Shown one piece after another: positions 49,172-56,605 of a stretch of 64,000 bases of DNA (position 1 is the stretch's first letter; every line of letters starts with the position of its first letter). Both the position numbers and the translations under genes were made by a program. Below the pieces are notes generated by a model. The model had not been told where the DNA came from, ran no database searches, and saw only the letters and a program-made list of their open reading frames with translations. Source of the stretch: JBALVT01 sp965262875 (GTDB taxonomy: Bacteria > Pseudomonadota > Gammaproteobacteria > Pseudomonadales > Halieaceae); the NCBI GenBank assembly GCA_965262875.1, contig OZ253569.1, positions 1,550,001 through 1,614,000 of the forward strand, in the 5' to 3' direction.

Positions 49172-49209
49172 GGCGTCATCGCAAGGTTTGTGCGCTGAGT
49201 TACTCTAAG
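49172..49209 (+). repeat. 38-bp Tn3-family terminal inverted repeat (element B)
   Basis: GGCGTCATCGCAAGGTTTGT then GCGCTGAGTTACTCTAAG; the counterpart of the repeat at 37184-37221. It marks the left end of the element carrying the resolvase and tnpA at 49231-51780. The right-hand partner is not found because tnpA is truncated. Confidence 0.75.
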
Positions 49210-49230
49210 AGGCAAAATCTCCCGACCCAG

Positions 49231-49863
49231 CTAGTGTAGCGTTGGCTTGGGGAGGCTTTTTTTGTCGAGCGCACTGCGCCTGCTTTCGGTACAAGCCAGG
49301 ATAAGTGCATTAATCTCCTGTTCAGCGATTTTCGTGAGTTCGACTAAATGTGCCCCTGTTTTAGCTGGATCGCCTTCGTCAGGAAATTGGCTAAAGCCTG
49401 CAAGAAACGAGCGTATATTACCCAGATTTTCCAGCGCCTCATGTGCTCGTTCAGATAGATGAACAGCCTCTTCTTCACCATATAGCCCTGTTACAAATCC
49501 GTCGAGCTCCGCCAGGCGCACGGTCAGGTATCGTTTGACAGACGCATGATCTGTCGGCCTACTCAAACGCGTTAAATGAAACGGGTTTTTATGGTTTTGA
49601 TGGCGCGTCAGTCGATTCCAAAGCCCGTTAATAAGGATGTCGAAGAGCTCTTGAACAGACGCCTCGTCTTCAAATTCAGGTAGCTCCCCACCCCAAAGGC
49701 CTTTGAGAACCTGAATGGGCGACACAGCCGGACTGGGACTGGCGATATTCCCCAGAAAACGTGTTTTGACTTCGTAGAGTGCGACCTGGCAGTTATGGGC
49801 CTTGAGCAGTCGGCGTATCGCATTTTCGGATATCTTCTTCGAGGTGTTTTTTCCCACGTTCAT
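49231..49863 (-). CDS. Unknown protein translationally coupled to the Tn3 resolvase
   Basis: A 210-residue protein with N-terminal KKISENAIRRLLKAHNCQVA, VSPIQVLKGLWGGELPEFED and GLWNRLTRHQNHKNPFHLTR, a helical C-terminal half (EEEAVHLSERAHEALENLGN) and no recognised catalytic motif. Its ATG overlaps the resolvase stop codon (ATGA), so it is made with the resolvase. It lies between the resolvase and the terminal repeat, the usual place for Tn3 cargo or accessory genes. I believe similar genes accompany resolvases in other Tn3-type elements but cannot verify this here. Confidence 0.72.
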   Translation of the reverse strand: MNVGKNTSKKISENAIRRLLKAHNCQVALYEVKTRFLGNIASPSPAVSPIQVLKGLWGGELPEFEDEASVQELFDILINGLWNRLTRHQNHKNPFHLTRLSRPTDHASVKRYLTVRLAELDGFVTGLYGEEEAVHLSERAHEALENLGNIRSFLAGFSQFPDEGDPAKTGAHLVELTKIAEQEINALILACTESRRSALDKKSLPKPTLH

Positions 49864-50429
49864 GGTGTTCCTGATGTATGGGCAATTCTATACGCCGTTG
49901 ACCTTCCTATGCCGAGCTGCTTCGCGGCCTCGCCAGGCGTCATGCCAGCACCTACAAGTTTTTGCACCGCTGAAACCGTTGTTTCAGCAATCTTCGGCCG
50001 GCCCGGGTTTTTGCCTCGCTTTCGGGCCGCAGCAACACCATCACGGGTGCGCTCTGAAATCAATCGACGCTCAAAATGGGCGATGGCACCAAAGACATGA
50101 AACACCAACTCGCCAGCTGCGCTGGATGTATCGAGTTTTTCTTCGAGGCTAATGAGACTAATCCTCCGCGCTTTAAGATTATCAACCGTATCGAGTAGTT
50201 CTTTGAGGGAACGGCCGAGACGATCAAGCCGGATCACGCACAGGCTATCTCCAGGACGGGCATAGTCGATCAGTGCATTTAGCCCTGGTCGGTCGAATTT
50301 TTTGCCTGAGATAGCATCTTCAAAGATACGAATGGCATCCGCGGCCTCCAAACGGTCCTTCTGGCCTGCAACATCCTGGTCAGCCGTTGATACGCGTGCA
50401 TAACCGAGAATATCGCCTTTTCTTGCCAT
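49860..50429 (-). CDS. tnpR: Serine resolvase of a Tn3-family element
   Basis: A 189-residue serine recombinase with catalytic Ser in ILGYARVSTADQDVAGQKDR near residue 13, VIRLDRLGRSLKELLDTVDN near residue 65, ISLEEKLDTSSAAGELVFHV and FGAIAHFERRLISERTRDGV, and a C-terminal HTH (MTPGEAAKQLGIGRSTAYRI). It resolves transposition cointegrates at a res site. The ATG at 50429 is preferred over one two codons upstream. It is divergent from tnpA, with the 143-bp gap as the likely res site. Confidence 0.93.
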   Translation of the reverse strand: MARKGDILGYARVSTADQDVAGQKDRLEAADAIRIFEDAISGKKFDRPGLNALIDYARPGDSLCVIRLDRLGRSLKELLDTVDNLKARRISLISLEEKLDTSSAAGELVFHVFGAIAHFERRLISERTRDGVAAARKRGKNPGRPKIAETTVSAVQKLVGAGMTPGEAAKQLGIGRSTAYRIAHTSGTP

Positions 50430-50572
50430 GGGCACTGTCTTTTAAACGTCCGGTTTAGGGACGGTTTACGGGCACCTGGATAACAGCCCAAACACGCGTC
50501 GAAACCGTCTCTTTATTGGTCCCTATATTATAGAGTGTCCCAAAACAATCAACAGCATTTTGGGGACAAACC
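50430..50572. promoter_or_regulatory. Probable res site and divergent promoters of tnpR and tnpA
   Basis: 143 bp between divergent resolvase and transposase genes. It contains repeated GACGGTTT/GTCCGGTTT and CGAAACCGTCTC motifs (about 50448-50510) that could be resolvase-binding subsites, and TATTATAGAGTGTCCC near 50526, shared with the leader of element A's tnpA. GGGGAC precedes the tnpA ATG. Confidence 0.55.
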
Positions 50573-51781
50573 ATGACCAGCCGACGCTTTCTCTCATTCT
50601 CCTCCCGTGAAGCCTTATTTCGCATTCCATCTGACAGCCTGTCACTGGAGCGATTTTATGTCCTCGCGGAGGAGGATCTTATCCTTATCCGCTCTCGTCG
50701 ACGGCCAGAGAACCGGCTTGGCCTGGCCATTCATCTCGCTCTTTTGCGCTATCCCGGACAAGGTTGGCGGGAAGGAGACCACCTGCCCGAGGCTGTGGTT
50801 CACTGGCTCTGTGAACAACTACAGATTCCACCCTCAATGCTCGCAATCTATGGGGGACGTGAGGCCACACAAACGGCTCATCGCGTTCTTGCCACCCATC
50901 ATCCAGGCCTGAGGTCATTTACGCGGGCAGACTTCAAGGGCGCTTTGGATTTGGCGGCACGGGCTGCTTTTGATACGGATGATGCGCGAGTCATTATGAA
51001 CAGCCTTTTGGACGATATTCGCCGGGAACATTTTATCTTACCCAGTATTGGGACGCTTGAACGTATTGGCCTAGCAGGTCGCGCTCGCGCACGACGGCTT
51101 GCGGCACAAGCGCTGAACGATGCATTAAGCGAAGGCCAAAAGACTGAACTGGCCAGTCTGATCAAAAACGACCACGCTATTGGCCGATCCCGCTTAACTT
51201 GGCTGCGAAGCATGCCACATTCAACGAGTACGGCAAGTCTGCATGGATTGCTTGAGCGGCTGAAATTTGTTCGCGCGTTGGGTCTGCCAGCAGATCCTGG
51301 ACAAGATATTCACCCAGTACGCCTAACAAAGTTTGCGCGGGAAGGGGCCGTGGCACCGGCGCATTTACTGAGTGACTTTGGAGAGCGGCGGCGGATAGCG
51401 ACCTTGGCAGCCCAAATGGCCGAGATGAATGTTGTTCTGACCGATGCATCCATCGCCGTATTTGAACGGCTAACCGGCCAGCTGTTTACACGGTCAAAAC
51501 GAAAGCAGGACAAGAGCTGGCAGGTTAGCCAATCACAGGTGGGCCGCCTGATGCGCCTTTTCAGCGGCACACTTGAAGCCATCAGCAAAGCACACGAAAC
51601 CGGCGAAGACCCATACGAAATGTTGGAAGAAGCCGTTGGCTGGGAGCGCCTACTGAACTCCCGTGCTGAAATAGAAGACATTGCTAATATGGCAACAGAA
51701 GACCCTCTGCTTCTCGCATCCAAACGCTATGTTCAACTTAGACGATTTGCCCCTGCTTTTAGGGAGGCGTTTGCATTTAAA
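50573..51781 (+). pseudogene. tnpA: Tn3-family transposase TnpA (DUF4158 N-terminus), 3'-truncated (element B)
   Basis: The first about 403 codons of a Tn3 TnpA of nearly 1000 residues: RRFLSFSSREALFRIPSDSL, YVLAEEDLILIRSRRRPENR, SLIKNDHAIGRSRLTWLRSM, EGAVAPAHLLSDFGERRRIA and KRYVQLRRFAPAFREAFAFK. It then diverges into the end of an IS200/IS605-type element (about 51782) and stops at 51818-51820. The catalytic DDE region is absent, so element B cannot move itself unless another transposase recognises its ends. Confidence 0.9.
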
Positions 51782-51811
51782 GAAAGAAATCCCGGCGGGC
51801 TTGCCCCCGAG

Positions 51812-52234
51812 TCAAGGTAGATAGAGGTTAGAAAATTCCGGTTGGCCGAAGGCCAATCGCATTGGGCGTAAGCTCGGTCGCTTGCGGCCGAGTAGCCCTT
51901 TGCGAAGGAATTTTCTTTTTACCGTTCCACCCCAAAAGTACTTTTTCTTAACCTCAGGATGTAGTCTGAAAAATTCTCTAGCTGCTACGCTTTTTACAAT
52001 CTGCATAACCTCAGAAGGCGATACTTTGGGTTCAGACCGGACCACCATATGGATATGATCCGTCGGTACCTCAAGTTCCACAATATCTATGTCGTAGTCG
52101 TAACCGACTTTCCTGATAATATCTTTCAACACCGTTCGATACGGATCTTCAAACACTTTGTGCCGATATTTGGGTATCCAGACAAAATGATACATTAACC
52201 GGTAAACGTGGTGCGTATTTCTCTGTAACTCCAT
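51812..52234 (-). pseudogene. tnpA: IS200/IS605 TnpA with altered C-terminus
   Basis: A 140-residue frame. HVYRLMYHFVWIPKYRHKVF, VPTDHIHMVVRSEPKVSPSE (HxH metal motif) and LHPEVKKKYFWGG match Y1 transposases up to residue about 106. The expected continuation (FWGGKLWTQSYFVET with the catalytic Tyr helix) is replaced by TVKRKFLRKGLLGRKRPSLR, a sequence that overlaps the right-end hairpins. The protein should therefore lack the nucleophile. The ATG at 52234 is 5 bp from a very stable hairpin. Confidence 0.82.
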
Positions 52235-52239
52235 AAGCA

Positions 52240-52277
52240 GGACATCTCACAATGGCTGATGCCATTGTGAGATGTCC
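52240..52277. repeat. Perfect 17-bp hairpin upstream of the IS200-type TnpA start
   Basis: GGACATCTCACAATGGC (52240-52256) and GCCATTGTGAGATGTCC (52261-52277) are perfect complements around TGAT. It lies directly before the TnpA ATG, where IS200 elements carry a translation-repressing or terminator hairpin. Confidence 0.85.
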
Positions 52278-52279
52278 AG

Positions 52280-52299
52280 CTCGGGGGCAAGCCCCCGAG
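52280..52299. repeat. Perfect G/C palindrome, terminal hairpin of the IS200-type element
   Basis: CTCGGGGGC-AA-GCCCCCGAG. A near copy is at 51787-51811 in inverted orientation. With a 2-base spacer it would extrude only with the arms partly open; more likely it acts as a single-strand structure. Confidence 0.8.
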
Positions 52300-52311
52300 A
52301 TTTACGCTTCG

Positions 52312-52435
52312 CGGGTAAATCAATACCGTGACATTGTGCCTCTTGTGAAAGTATTGACTCTCCGCCATCCCAACAGTATAAATCTTTCAACGAAGCAGAG
52401 CTTCGAGGAATTAAACCCGAAGAGATTAAACACAA
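52312..52435 (-). pseudogene. Left end of a second IS200/IS605 element (TnpA start only)
   Basis: Reverse complement of 32530-32655: the same TTAATCTCTTCGGGTTTAAT, the CGAAGC-TCT-GCTTCG hairpin, and the first TnpA codons (HKRHNVTVLIYP). It stops at GATTTACCC, where the other IS200-type element begins. Confidence 0.85.
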
Positions 52436-52537
52436 GTTCGCATAAGCTGTTATTCGAGTGGTAAAATTGGCAATGCGCACACCACAGGTAAGAGAGTGGC
52501 CGATAACCGGTTTATTTGACAGCATCGTCCATGATGT

Positions 52538-52834
52538 TTATTTCCTTTCTTCCCGGCTGTGCCAGATCCGCAAAACCCGGATTACTTTCGCCTCATAATC
52601 AGTTTTGTAACGCAGGGTGTAATTGTTTTTCCCAAATCGAATATACAACTCTCTGCGCCCGGTGCCGTCCTGCAGGTCCGTTCCCGTATCGGGGTTATCG
52701 AGTAAACTGGTAGCACCATCTTTGATGGCTTTAAGAGCATTGTCAGCCGTCTTTATGCTGTGGCTGGCCTCGGTGAGGAATTCGTACAGGCGGTCAATAT
52801 CTTTATCCGAGCGGCGGGAAAACTGGAGCCGCAT
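52538..52834 (-). CDS. RelE/ParE-family toxin
   Basis: A 98-residue toxin of the ParE/RelE superfamily: RLQFSRRSDKDIDRLYEFLT, IKTADNALKAIKDGATSLLD, DNPDTGTDLQDGTGRRELYI and VIRVLRIWHSREERK, the standard ending for ParE (gyrase-targeting) toxins. No complete antitoxin is seen: upstream, only about 20 codons (SALIAIQIALAGDAAVEGGE, stop before the toxin ATG) remain before the IS21 end at 52920. The toxin would be an orphan if expressed. Confidence 0.85.
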   Translation of the reverse strand: MRLQFSRRSDKDIDRLYEFLTEASHSIKTADNALKAIKDGATSLLDNPDTGTDLQDGTGRRELYIRFGKNNYTLRYKTDYEAKVIRVLRIWHSREERK

Positions 52835-52835
52835 T

Positions 52836-52919
52836 AATCGTAACTACTCGCCCCCTTCTACCGCTGCATCTCCAGCGAGCGCTATCTGAATGGCTATCAG
52901 AGCGGATTATGCCCCTTGT
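52836..52919 (-). pseudogene. Possible remnant of the cognate antitoxin gene
   Basis: A short minus frame ending ALAGDAAVEGGE, with a TAG just before the toxin start, lies between the toxin and the IS21 end. Its position fits a truncated ParD/CopG-type antitoxin; the sequence is too short to confirm, and an in-frame TAA lies close to the IS junction. Confidence 0.3.
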
Positions 52920-53014
52920 TGTTAGCGCCACAGTAAACCCGCAGTTATTTGCCGCAGAATAAAAGAACGACAAAGAGGCGACAGTGATCCGGCTTAACTC
53001 CAATCGATCACAGG

Positions 53015-53206
53015 CTAGAACGGCAGCTCATGATTTACCTCGACACTGTCTGTGTACTCTTGTTGCTCAATCCGGATCTCCTCGTACAGTTGCGCAATCT
53101 CATCACCATAGTGATCCCACAGTACCGATCTCAGGTCGCCGAGCAGCTGATAAATACAATCGGCTTGTTCAGCCGTCCAGTAGGTTGTGATTTTTAAGGT
53201 TTTCAT
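53015..53206 (-). CDS. Small acidic passenger protein of the IS21 element (copy 2)
   Basis: Identical 63-residue sequence to the copy 1 gene at 36455 (TYWTAEQADCIYQLLGDLRS). The ATG overlaps the istB stop. Its retention in both copies suggests a useful role for the element, but its function is unknown. Confidence 0.68.
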   Translation of the reverse strand: MKTLKITTYWTAEQADCIYQLLGDLRSVLWDHYGDEIAQLYEEIRIEQQEYTDSVEVNHELPF

Positions 53207-53964
53207 TTAGCCTTTCCTCGCTTTTTGGTCTCGCGCCGCTTCGACGCACACTCCTGCGCTTCCTTCATGCGGTACGACTCACCCTCAATGGCGATGACCT
53301 CGCTGTGATGGACTAAACGGTCAATCAGGGAGACCACACACGCGGCATTGGGGAACACGTCATTCCACTCGCCAAACGGACGGTTCGTTGTCACCAAAGT
53401 TGAACATTTCTCATAGCGCCGGTTGATGATTTCAAACAGCAAGTCAGCATGACGATTGCTGTAGGAGAGGTAGCCCACTTCATCAATTACCAGCAAGGCG
53501 GGCCTGGCGTAGTGTTTCAATCGACGCTGCAGGGCATTGGCGCCATCCTGACCTGCCAGGTCGTTGAGCATCGCCGCTGCGGTGGTAAACAGCGCCGTAT
53601 AGCCGTGCATGACAGCGTTATACCCCAGGTTCTGGGCGATCATCGATTTGCCCACGCCGTTGCTGCCCAGCAGGATAATATTGCTGGCCGTGTCCATAAA
53701 ACCCAGTTGCATCAGGGCATGAATCGCTTGTGGGTCGATAGCGCTTGGCCACTGCCAGTCAAACTCACTCATCGGTTTGAACCGGCCCAGCCTGGCGCTG
53801 CTCAGGCGCCGTTCGAGTGAGCGCTGTTTGCGCTCGGCAAGCTCCCAGGCGATGAGCTGTGCCCGCCAGGGGTATTGCTCGTCGGTGATCTCGCCCCAGT
53901 GCGCCAGCACGCCGTGGAGCTTCAGTTCAAGTGCCTGCTGTTTGAGTTGCTCGATATCAATCAT
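53203..53964 (-). CDS. istB: IS21 helper ATPase IstB (copy 2)
   Basis: A 253-residue AAA+ ATPase, same as copy 1 except YPWRAQLIA for YPWLAQLIA near residue 35. Walker A LLGSNGVGKSM, Walker B LLVIDEVGYLSY. It overlaps istA by 8 bp and is intact. Confidence 0.94.
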   Translation of the reverse strand: MIDIEQLKQQALELKLHGVLAHWGEITDEQYPWRAQLIAWELAERKQRSLERRLSSARLGRFKPMSEFDWQWPSAIDPQAIHALMQLGFMDTASNIILLGSNGVGKSMIAQNLGYNAVMHGYTALFTTAAAMLNDLAGQDGANALQRRLKHYARPALLVIDEVGYLSYSNRHADLLFEIINRRYEKCSTLVTTNRPFGEWNDVFPNAACVVSLIDRLVHHSEVIAIEGESYRMKEAQECASKRRETKKRGKAK

Positions 53965-55468
53965 CGGTATCATCTCCTGTCTCGCTTCGGGTGCCATTGA
54001 GCTTGTCGTAATCGGCAAGCCGAGCCAGCTTGACGCTGTAGTGTTTGACCTTCGCCGGCACGGCGACAGCAAGCGGTGGCGGCAGGTGCTGTTCATCACG
54101 GCGGCGCTCAAGAACGTGCTGCACCGCCTCCGGGTAGGGTGATTGCCGATCAAGTGCTTCACCCAGAGCTACATGCAGCTCGTCCCGCCCATAATCATCA
54201 AGCAGTTGATTGAGTAACCGGACCGTGGTTTTAATGACATGTCCACGCTGTGCCGATTGCTGCAGCAGCGTCTGGGCGTGCGCCGAAGCATGGCTCAGGC
54301 GATCCTGACCCCGGTGTAGTTTGGCGTGGGTTTTCTCCAGCCATAGGGCATTGATATGCGCCTCCTGTTCGATTTGCTCCCCTTTGCCAAAGCTGCGCTG
54401 ATGCTCAGCAATGCATTGATCGCCCTCCACTATCTGGAGCCGCTCCAGGTCAGCGCTCACGCTCAATGGCTTGTGCACGTATTGATGGGGAATGGAGTAA
54501 TCATTGAGATCGAAGCGAACATAAGGGGTTTTGGCGGCCCGCACGGGCTGTCTCTCATGGGTATCAAAGGGATTATCCGGCAAGTGCAATAAACAACTCA
54601 CCTGCTCCTGTAAGAAGGCTTCCCTGACCGTCAACGTACGCTCTTCAGGGCAAGCCCGATCAGCACTCACACCCTGGCACCAGTGCTCAGCTTGCGCATT
54701 GAGTTCGGCCAGTGTTTGCCAGTGACGAGCGGCAAAGAAATTATCGCGAATATAGCGAATCGCTCTTTCTACCCGGCCCTTTTCATTGCCCCGGGCCACC
54801 GCCACCGGGCGTGGTTCGAAGCGATAGTGGGCTGACAAGGCCAGCAAGGTGGGGTAGAAGCGGATGGCGTCACCGTGGCGCTCCAATACGGCCGATTTAA
54901 GGTTGTCGTACAGCAGCACCTTTGGCAATCCTTGCCAGGCCTCGAATGCCGCTACATGGCCGCGTAAAAAGTGCTCCATTTGCTGGTTGAGATAAAAGCG
55001 CAAGAAGATCTGTCGCGACCAGCTCAGCACCATCACAAACGCCATTAACGGCCGCCGGGCCTTGCCGATCTGAATATGCCCGAACGAACCCCAGTCAACC
55101 TGGGCTTGCTCACCGGGCAGGGTTTTTAGGCGTAAATACGCCTCGGGCAGCTTGCGCGGCCGCAGTTCACTGATACGCTGGCGAAACTGGCTGGGGCCAC
55201 CGGGGTATCCCCGCAGGCGGGCCATTTCATACAAGCGGGCCGCCGTGAGTGTGGGAAACTCCCGCAGGGTGTCGATGACAAAGGGCAGATAGGGGTCGAT
55301 GATCGACGCACGGCGAGTGCGCTCCACCTTGGGCAGGCCAGCCTGTGCCAGTACCCGATCAACCACTGAGTGGTGAATGCCAAGCTGGGTCGCAATGGTG
55401 CCCGTTCGCCACTTCTCAACAAAATGGTAGCGCAGTATTTTTGCTTCAGTTTCTTTGCCGATGGCCAT
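53957..55468 (-). CDS. istA: IS21 transposase IstA (copy 2)
   Basis: A 503-residue DDE transposase, four residues longer than copy 1 (CLLH within QEQVSCLLHLPDNPF). Catalytic Asp in EQAQVDWGSFGH, Asp in VLLYDNLKSAV and Glu in GNEKGRVERAIRYI are retained. Other differences from copy 1 are single residues (LPGEQ for LPSEQ, IRFYP for IRFHP). Intact. Confidence 0.95.
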   Translation of the reverse strand: MAIGKETEAKILRYHFVEKWRTGTIATQLGIHHSVVDRVLAQAGLPKVERTRRASIIDPYLPFVIDTLREFPTLTAARLYEMARLRGYPGGPSQFRQRISELRPRKLPEAYLRLKTLPGEQAQVDWGSFGHIQIGKARRPLMAFVMVLSWSRQIFLRFYLNQQMEHFLRGHVAAFEAWQGLPKVLLYDNLKSAVLERHGDAIRFYPTLLALSAHYRFEPRPVAVARGNEKGRVERAIRYIRDNFFAARHWQTLAELNAQAEHWCQGVSADRACPEERTLTVREAFLQEQVSCLLHLPDNPFDTHERQPVRAAKTPYVRFDLNDYSIPHQYVHKPLSVSADLERLQIVEGDQCIAEHQRSFGKGEQIEQEAHINALWLEKTHAKLHRGQDRLSHASAHAQTLLQQSAQRGHVIKTTVRLLNQLLDDYGRDELHVALGEALDRQSPYPEAVQHVLERRRDEQHLPPPLAVAVPAKVKHYSVKLARLADYDKLNGTRSETGDDTDD

Positions 55469-55507
55469 GACTGCCCTCCGATTGATGACTCCTGTCCAGC
55501 CGCTGCA

Positions 55508-55933
55508 CTAATGTCGCCGGAATCTGCGCCTGAACTGACTGCTCTGCAGAAAATCACTGCGCAAAAAGGGACCGCAGACCGCGCCACAGTGATGGCAGCG
55601 TACGGTGGCGTCAGTTTTACCCGGCATATCGGCCCTTTTGATCTCATCAGGCACGGTTTGCAGTAGATCACGGAGTATTATTGCCAGAGAACGGTGATGC
55701 GTTACTTTTTGTTGTTGCCGTTCTCGATAACGCTGTTGGCGAGCGGCATTATTCATGCGACCCGGGCGAGTGGCCTGGTACTTCGCTCTGGCTCGTTTAA
55801 TGGATTCCTTTCTGGCTTCCTGGCTGCAACCATCGGTGCAATACCGCTGGCCGCGATCACAGTGGGTACAGACGATGACCTGGGCGTAGCAGCGACAACA
55901 GTGGTAGAGACGGCTGGATGATGGCATCGACAC
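55508..55933 (-). CDS. Cys-rich zinc-ribbon-like passenger protein of the IS21 element (copy 2)
   Basis: Same 141-residue protein as at 33740 (clusters YHCCRCYAQVIVCTHC and RCHHCGAVCGPF). It is upstream of istA by 39 bp as in copy 1. The gene's conservation in both copies shows it is part of the element. Confidence 0.68.
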   Translation of the reverse strand: MSMPSSSRLYHCCRCYAQVIVCTHCDRGQRYCTDGCSQEARKESIKRARAKYQATRPGRMNNAARQQRYRERQQQKVTHHRSLAIILRDLLQTVPDEIKRADMPGKTDATVRCHHCGAVCGPFLRSDFLQSSQFRRRFRRH

Positions 55934-56209
55934 AAAGGTCGATGAGGGCTGGATTTATTCCCATTATGTGCAACACTTAACGGGTCGTGCACCTGCACGG
56001 TTTTTTTGGGTATGGCGCCAGCGTTGACCGTCAAATCTGTGGTGGCGTCATACCGTTCTCAGCGACACTTATTCTTATAGTCCCTACGCTTGAATCGTGC
56101 CTGCTTATTGGTCGCTCTTGAGTGTGACTGGGCCGCAGTTCTACCGCGCCGATTCTAATACGCCGAGATCCGTCTATTTCAAAATTCGGCAAATAGCTGC
56201 GGTTTTGGA

Positions 56210-56605
56210 GTGGCGTCTACAACTCTTGATCATATTATCCTCAAGGTGAACGACATAGCTGCCAGCATCGTTTTCTACACGGAGATTATGGGCTTCTCGA
56301 ACCAGGGCACCGATGGGCCATTTACGATTATACGAGTAGCAGAACATTTTCAGATGCAACTCGCGCCATGGGGTACGCCCGGCTTCGAACACTATGCTTT
56401 CGCGGTCTCCAAAGCCGACTTCGATGCTATATTTCGGCGTGTAAAGTCTGCGGGGATTGAGTATGGGTCATCGTTCGACTCAGTGGGCTCCAATTCCGGC
56501 CCTGGCGTAGAAGCGGGCGCTAAAGGGGATGCACCTACACTCTATTTCAACGATCCAAACCAGCATCTCATCGAGATTCGGCATTATGATCCAGTCGTCG
56601 CCTAA
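56210..56605 (+). CDS. VOC-family (glyoxalase/dioxygenase-fold) protein, 5' end provided by IS21
   Basis: A 131-residue vicinal-oxygen-chelate protein: LDHIILKVNDIAASIVFYTE at the start (metal His in LDHI), FQMQLAPWGTPGFEHYAFAV near residue 55, then TLYFNDPNQHLIEIRHYD with the last metal ligand Glu. The family includes glyoxalases, dioxygenases and isomerases; the reaction here is unknown. The GTG at 56210 lies inside the IS21 terminal repeat (VASTTL, with the first four codons from the IS). The native start has been lost, and the missing N-terminus is probably only a few residues because the first strand is complete. It ends overlapping the convergent esterase gene by 4 bp. Confidence 0.8.
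   Translation: MASTTLDHIILKVNDIAASIVFYTEIMGFSNQGTDGPFTIIRVAEHFQMQLAPWGTPGFEHYAFAVSKADFDAIFRRVKSAGIEYGSSFDSVGSNSGPGVEAGAKGDAPTLYFNDPNQHLIEIRHYDPVVA

Larger units (their letters stand above)
51782..52303 (-). mobile_element. IS200/IS605-type element with strong terminal hairpins
   Basis: The unit spans the truncated TnpA and is bracketed by inverted copies of a G/C palindrome: AAATCCCGGCGGGCTTGCCC with CCGAG at 51787-51811, and CTCGGGGGCAAGCCCCCGAG at 52280-52299 followed by ATTT. A third hairpin, TTGGCC-TTC-GGCCAA, lies near 51841-51855, and a fourth at 52240-52277. Such subterminal hairpins are the recognition sites of single-strand IS200/IS605 transposases. Confidence 0.7.
52920..56221 (-). 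mobile_element. IS21-family element, copy 2 (inverted relative to copy 1)
   Basis: A 3302-bp element from TGTTAGCGCC (52920) to GGCGTCTACA (56221), inverted relative to copy 1 and nearly identical. The flanks do not match (CTTGT left, ACTCT right), so there is no target duplication, unlike copy 1. Its right end supplies the first codons of the VOC-family gene. Confidence 0.93.

Noticed and set aside
50573..51820. Functional 415-residue protein from the truncated Tn3 tnpA
   Set aside because: The last about 13 codons come from the IS200-type end, and the whole catalytic domain is absent; it is a truncated transposase.
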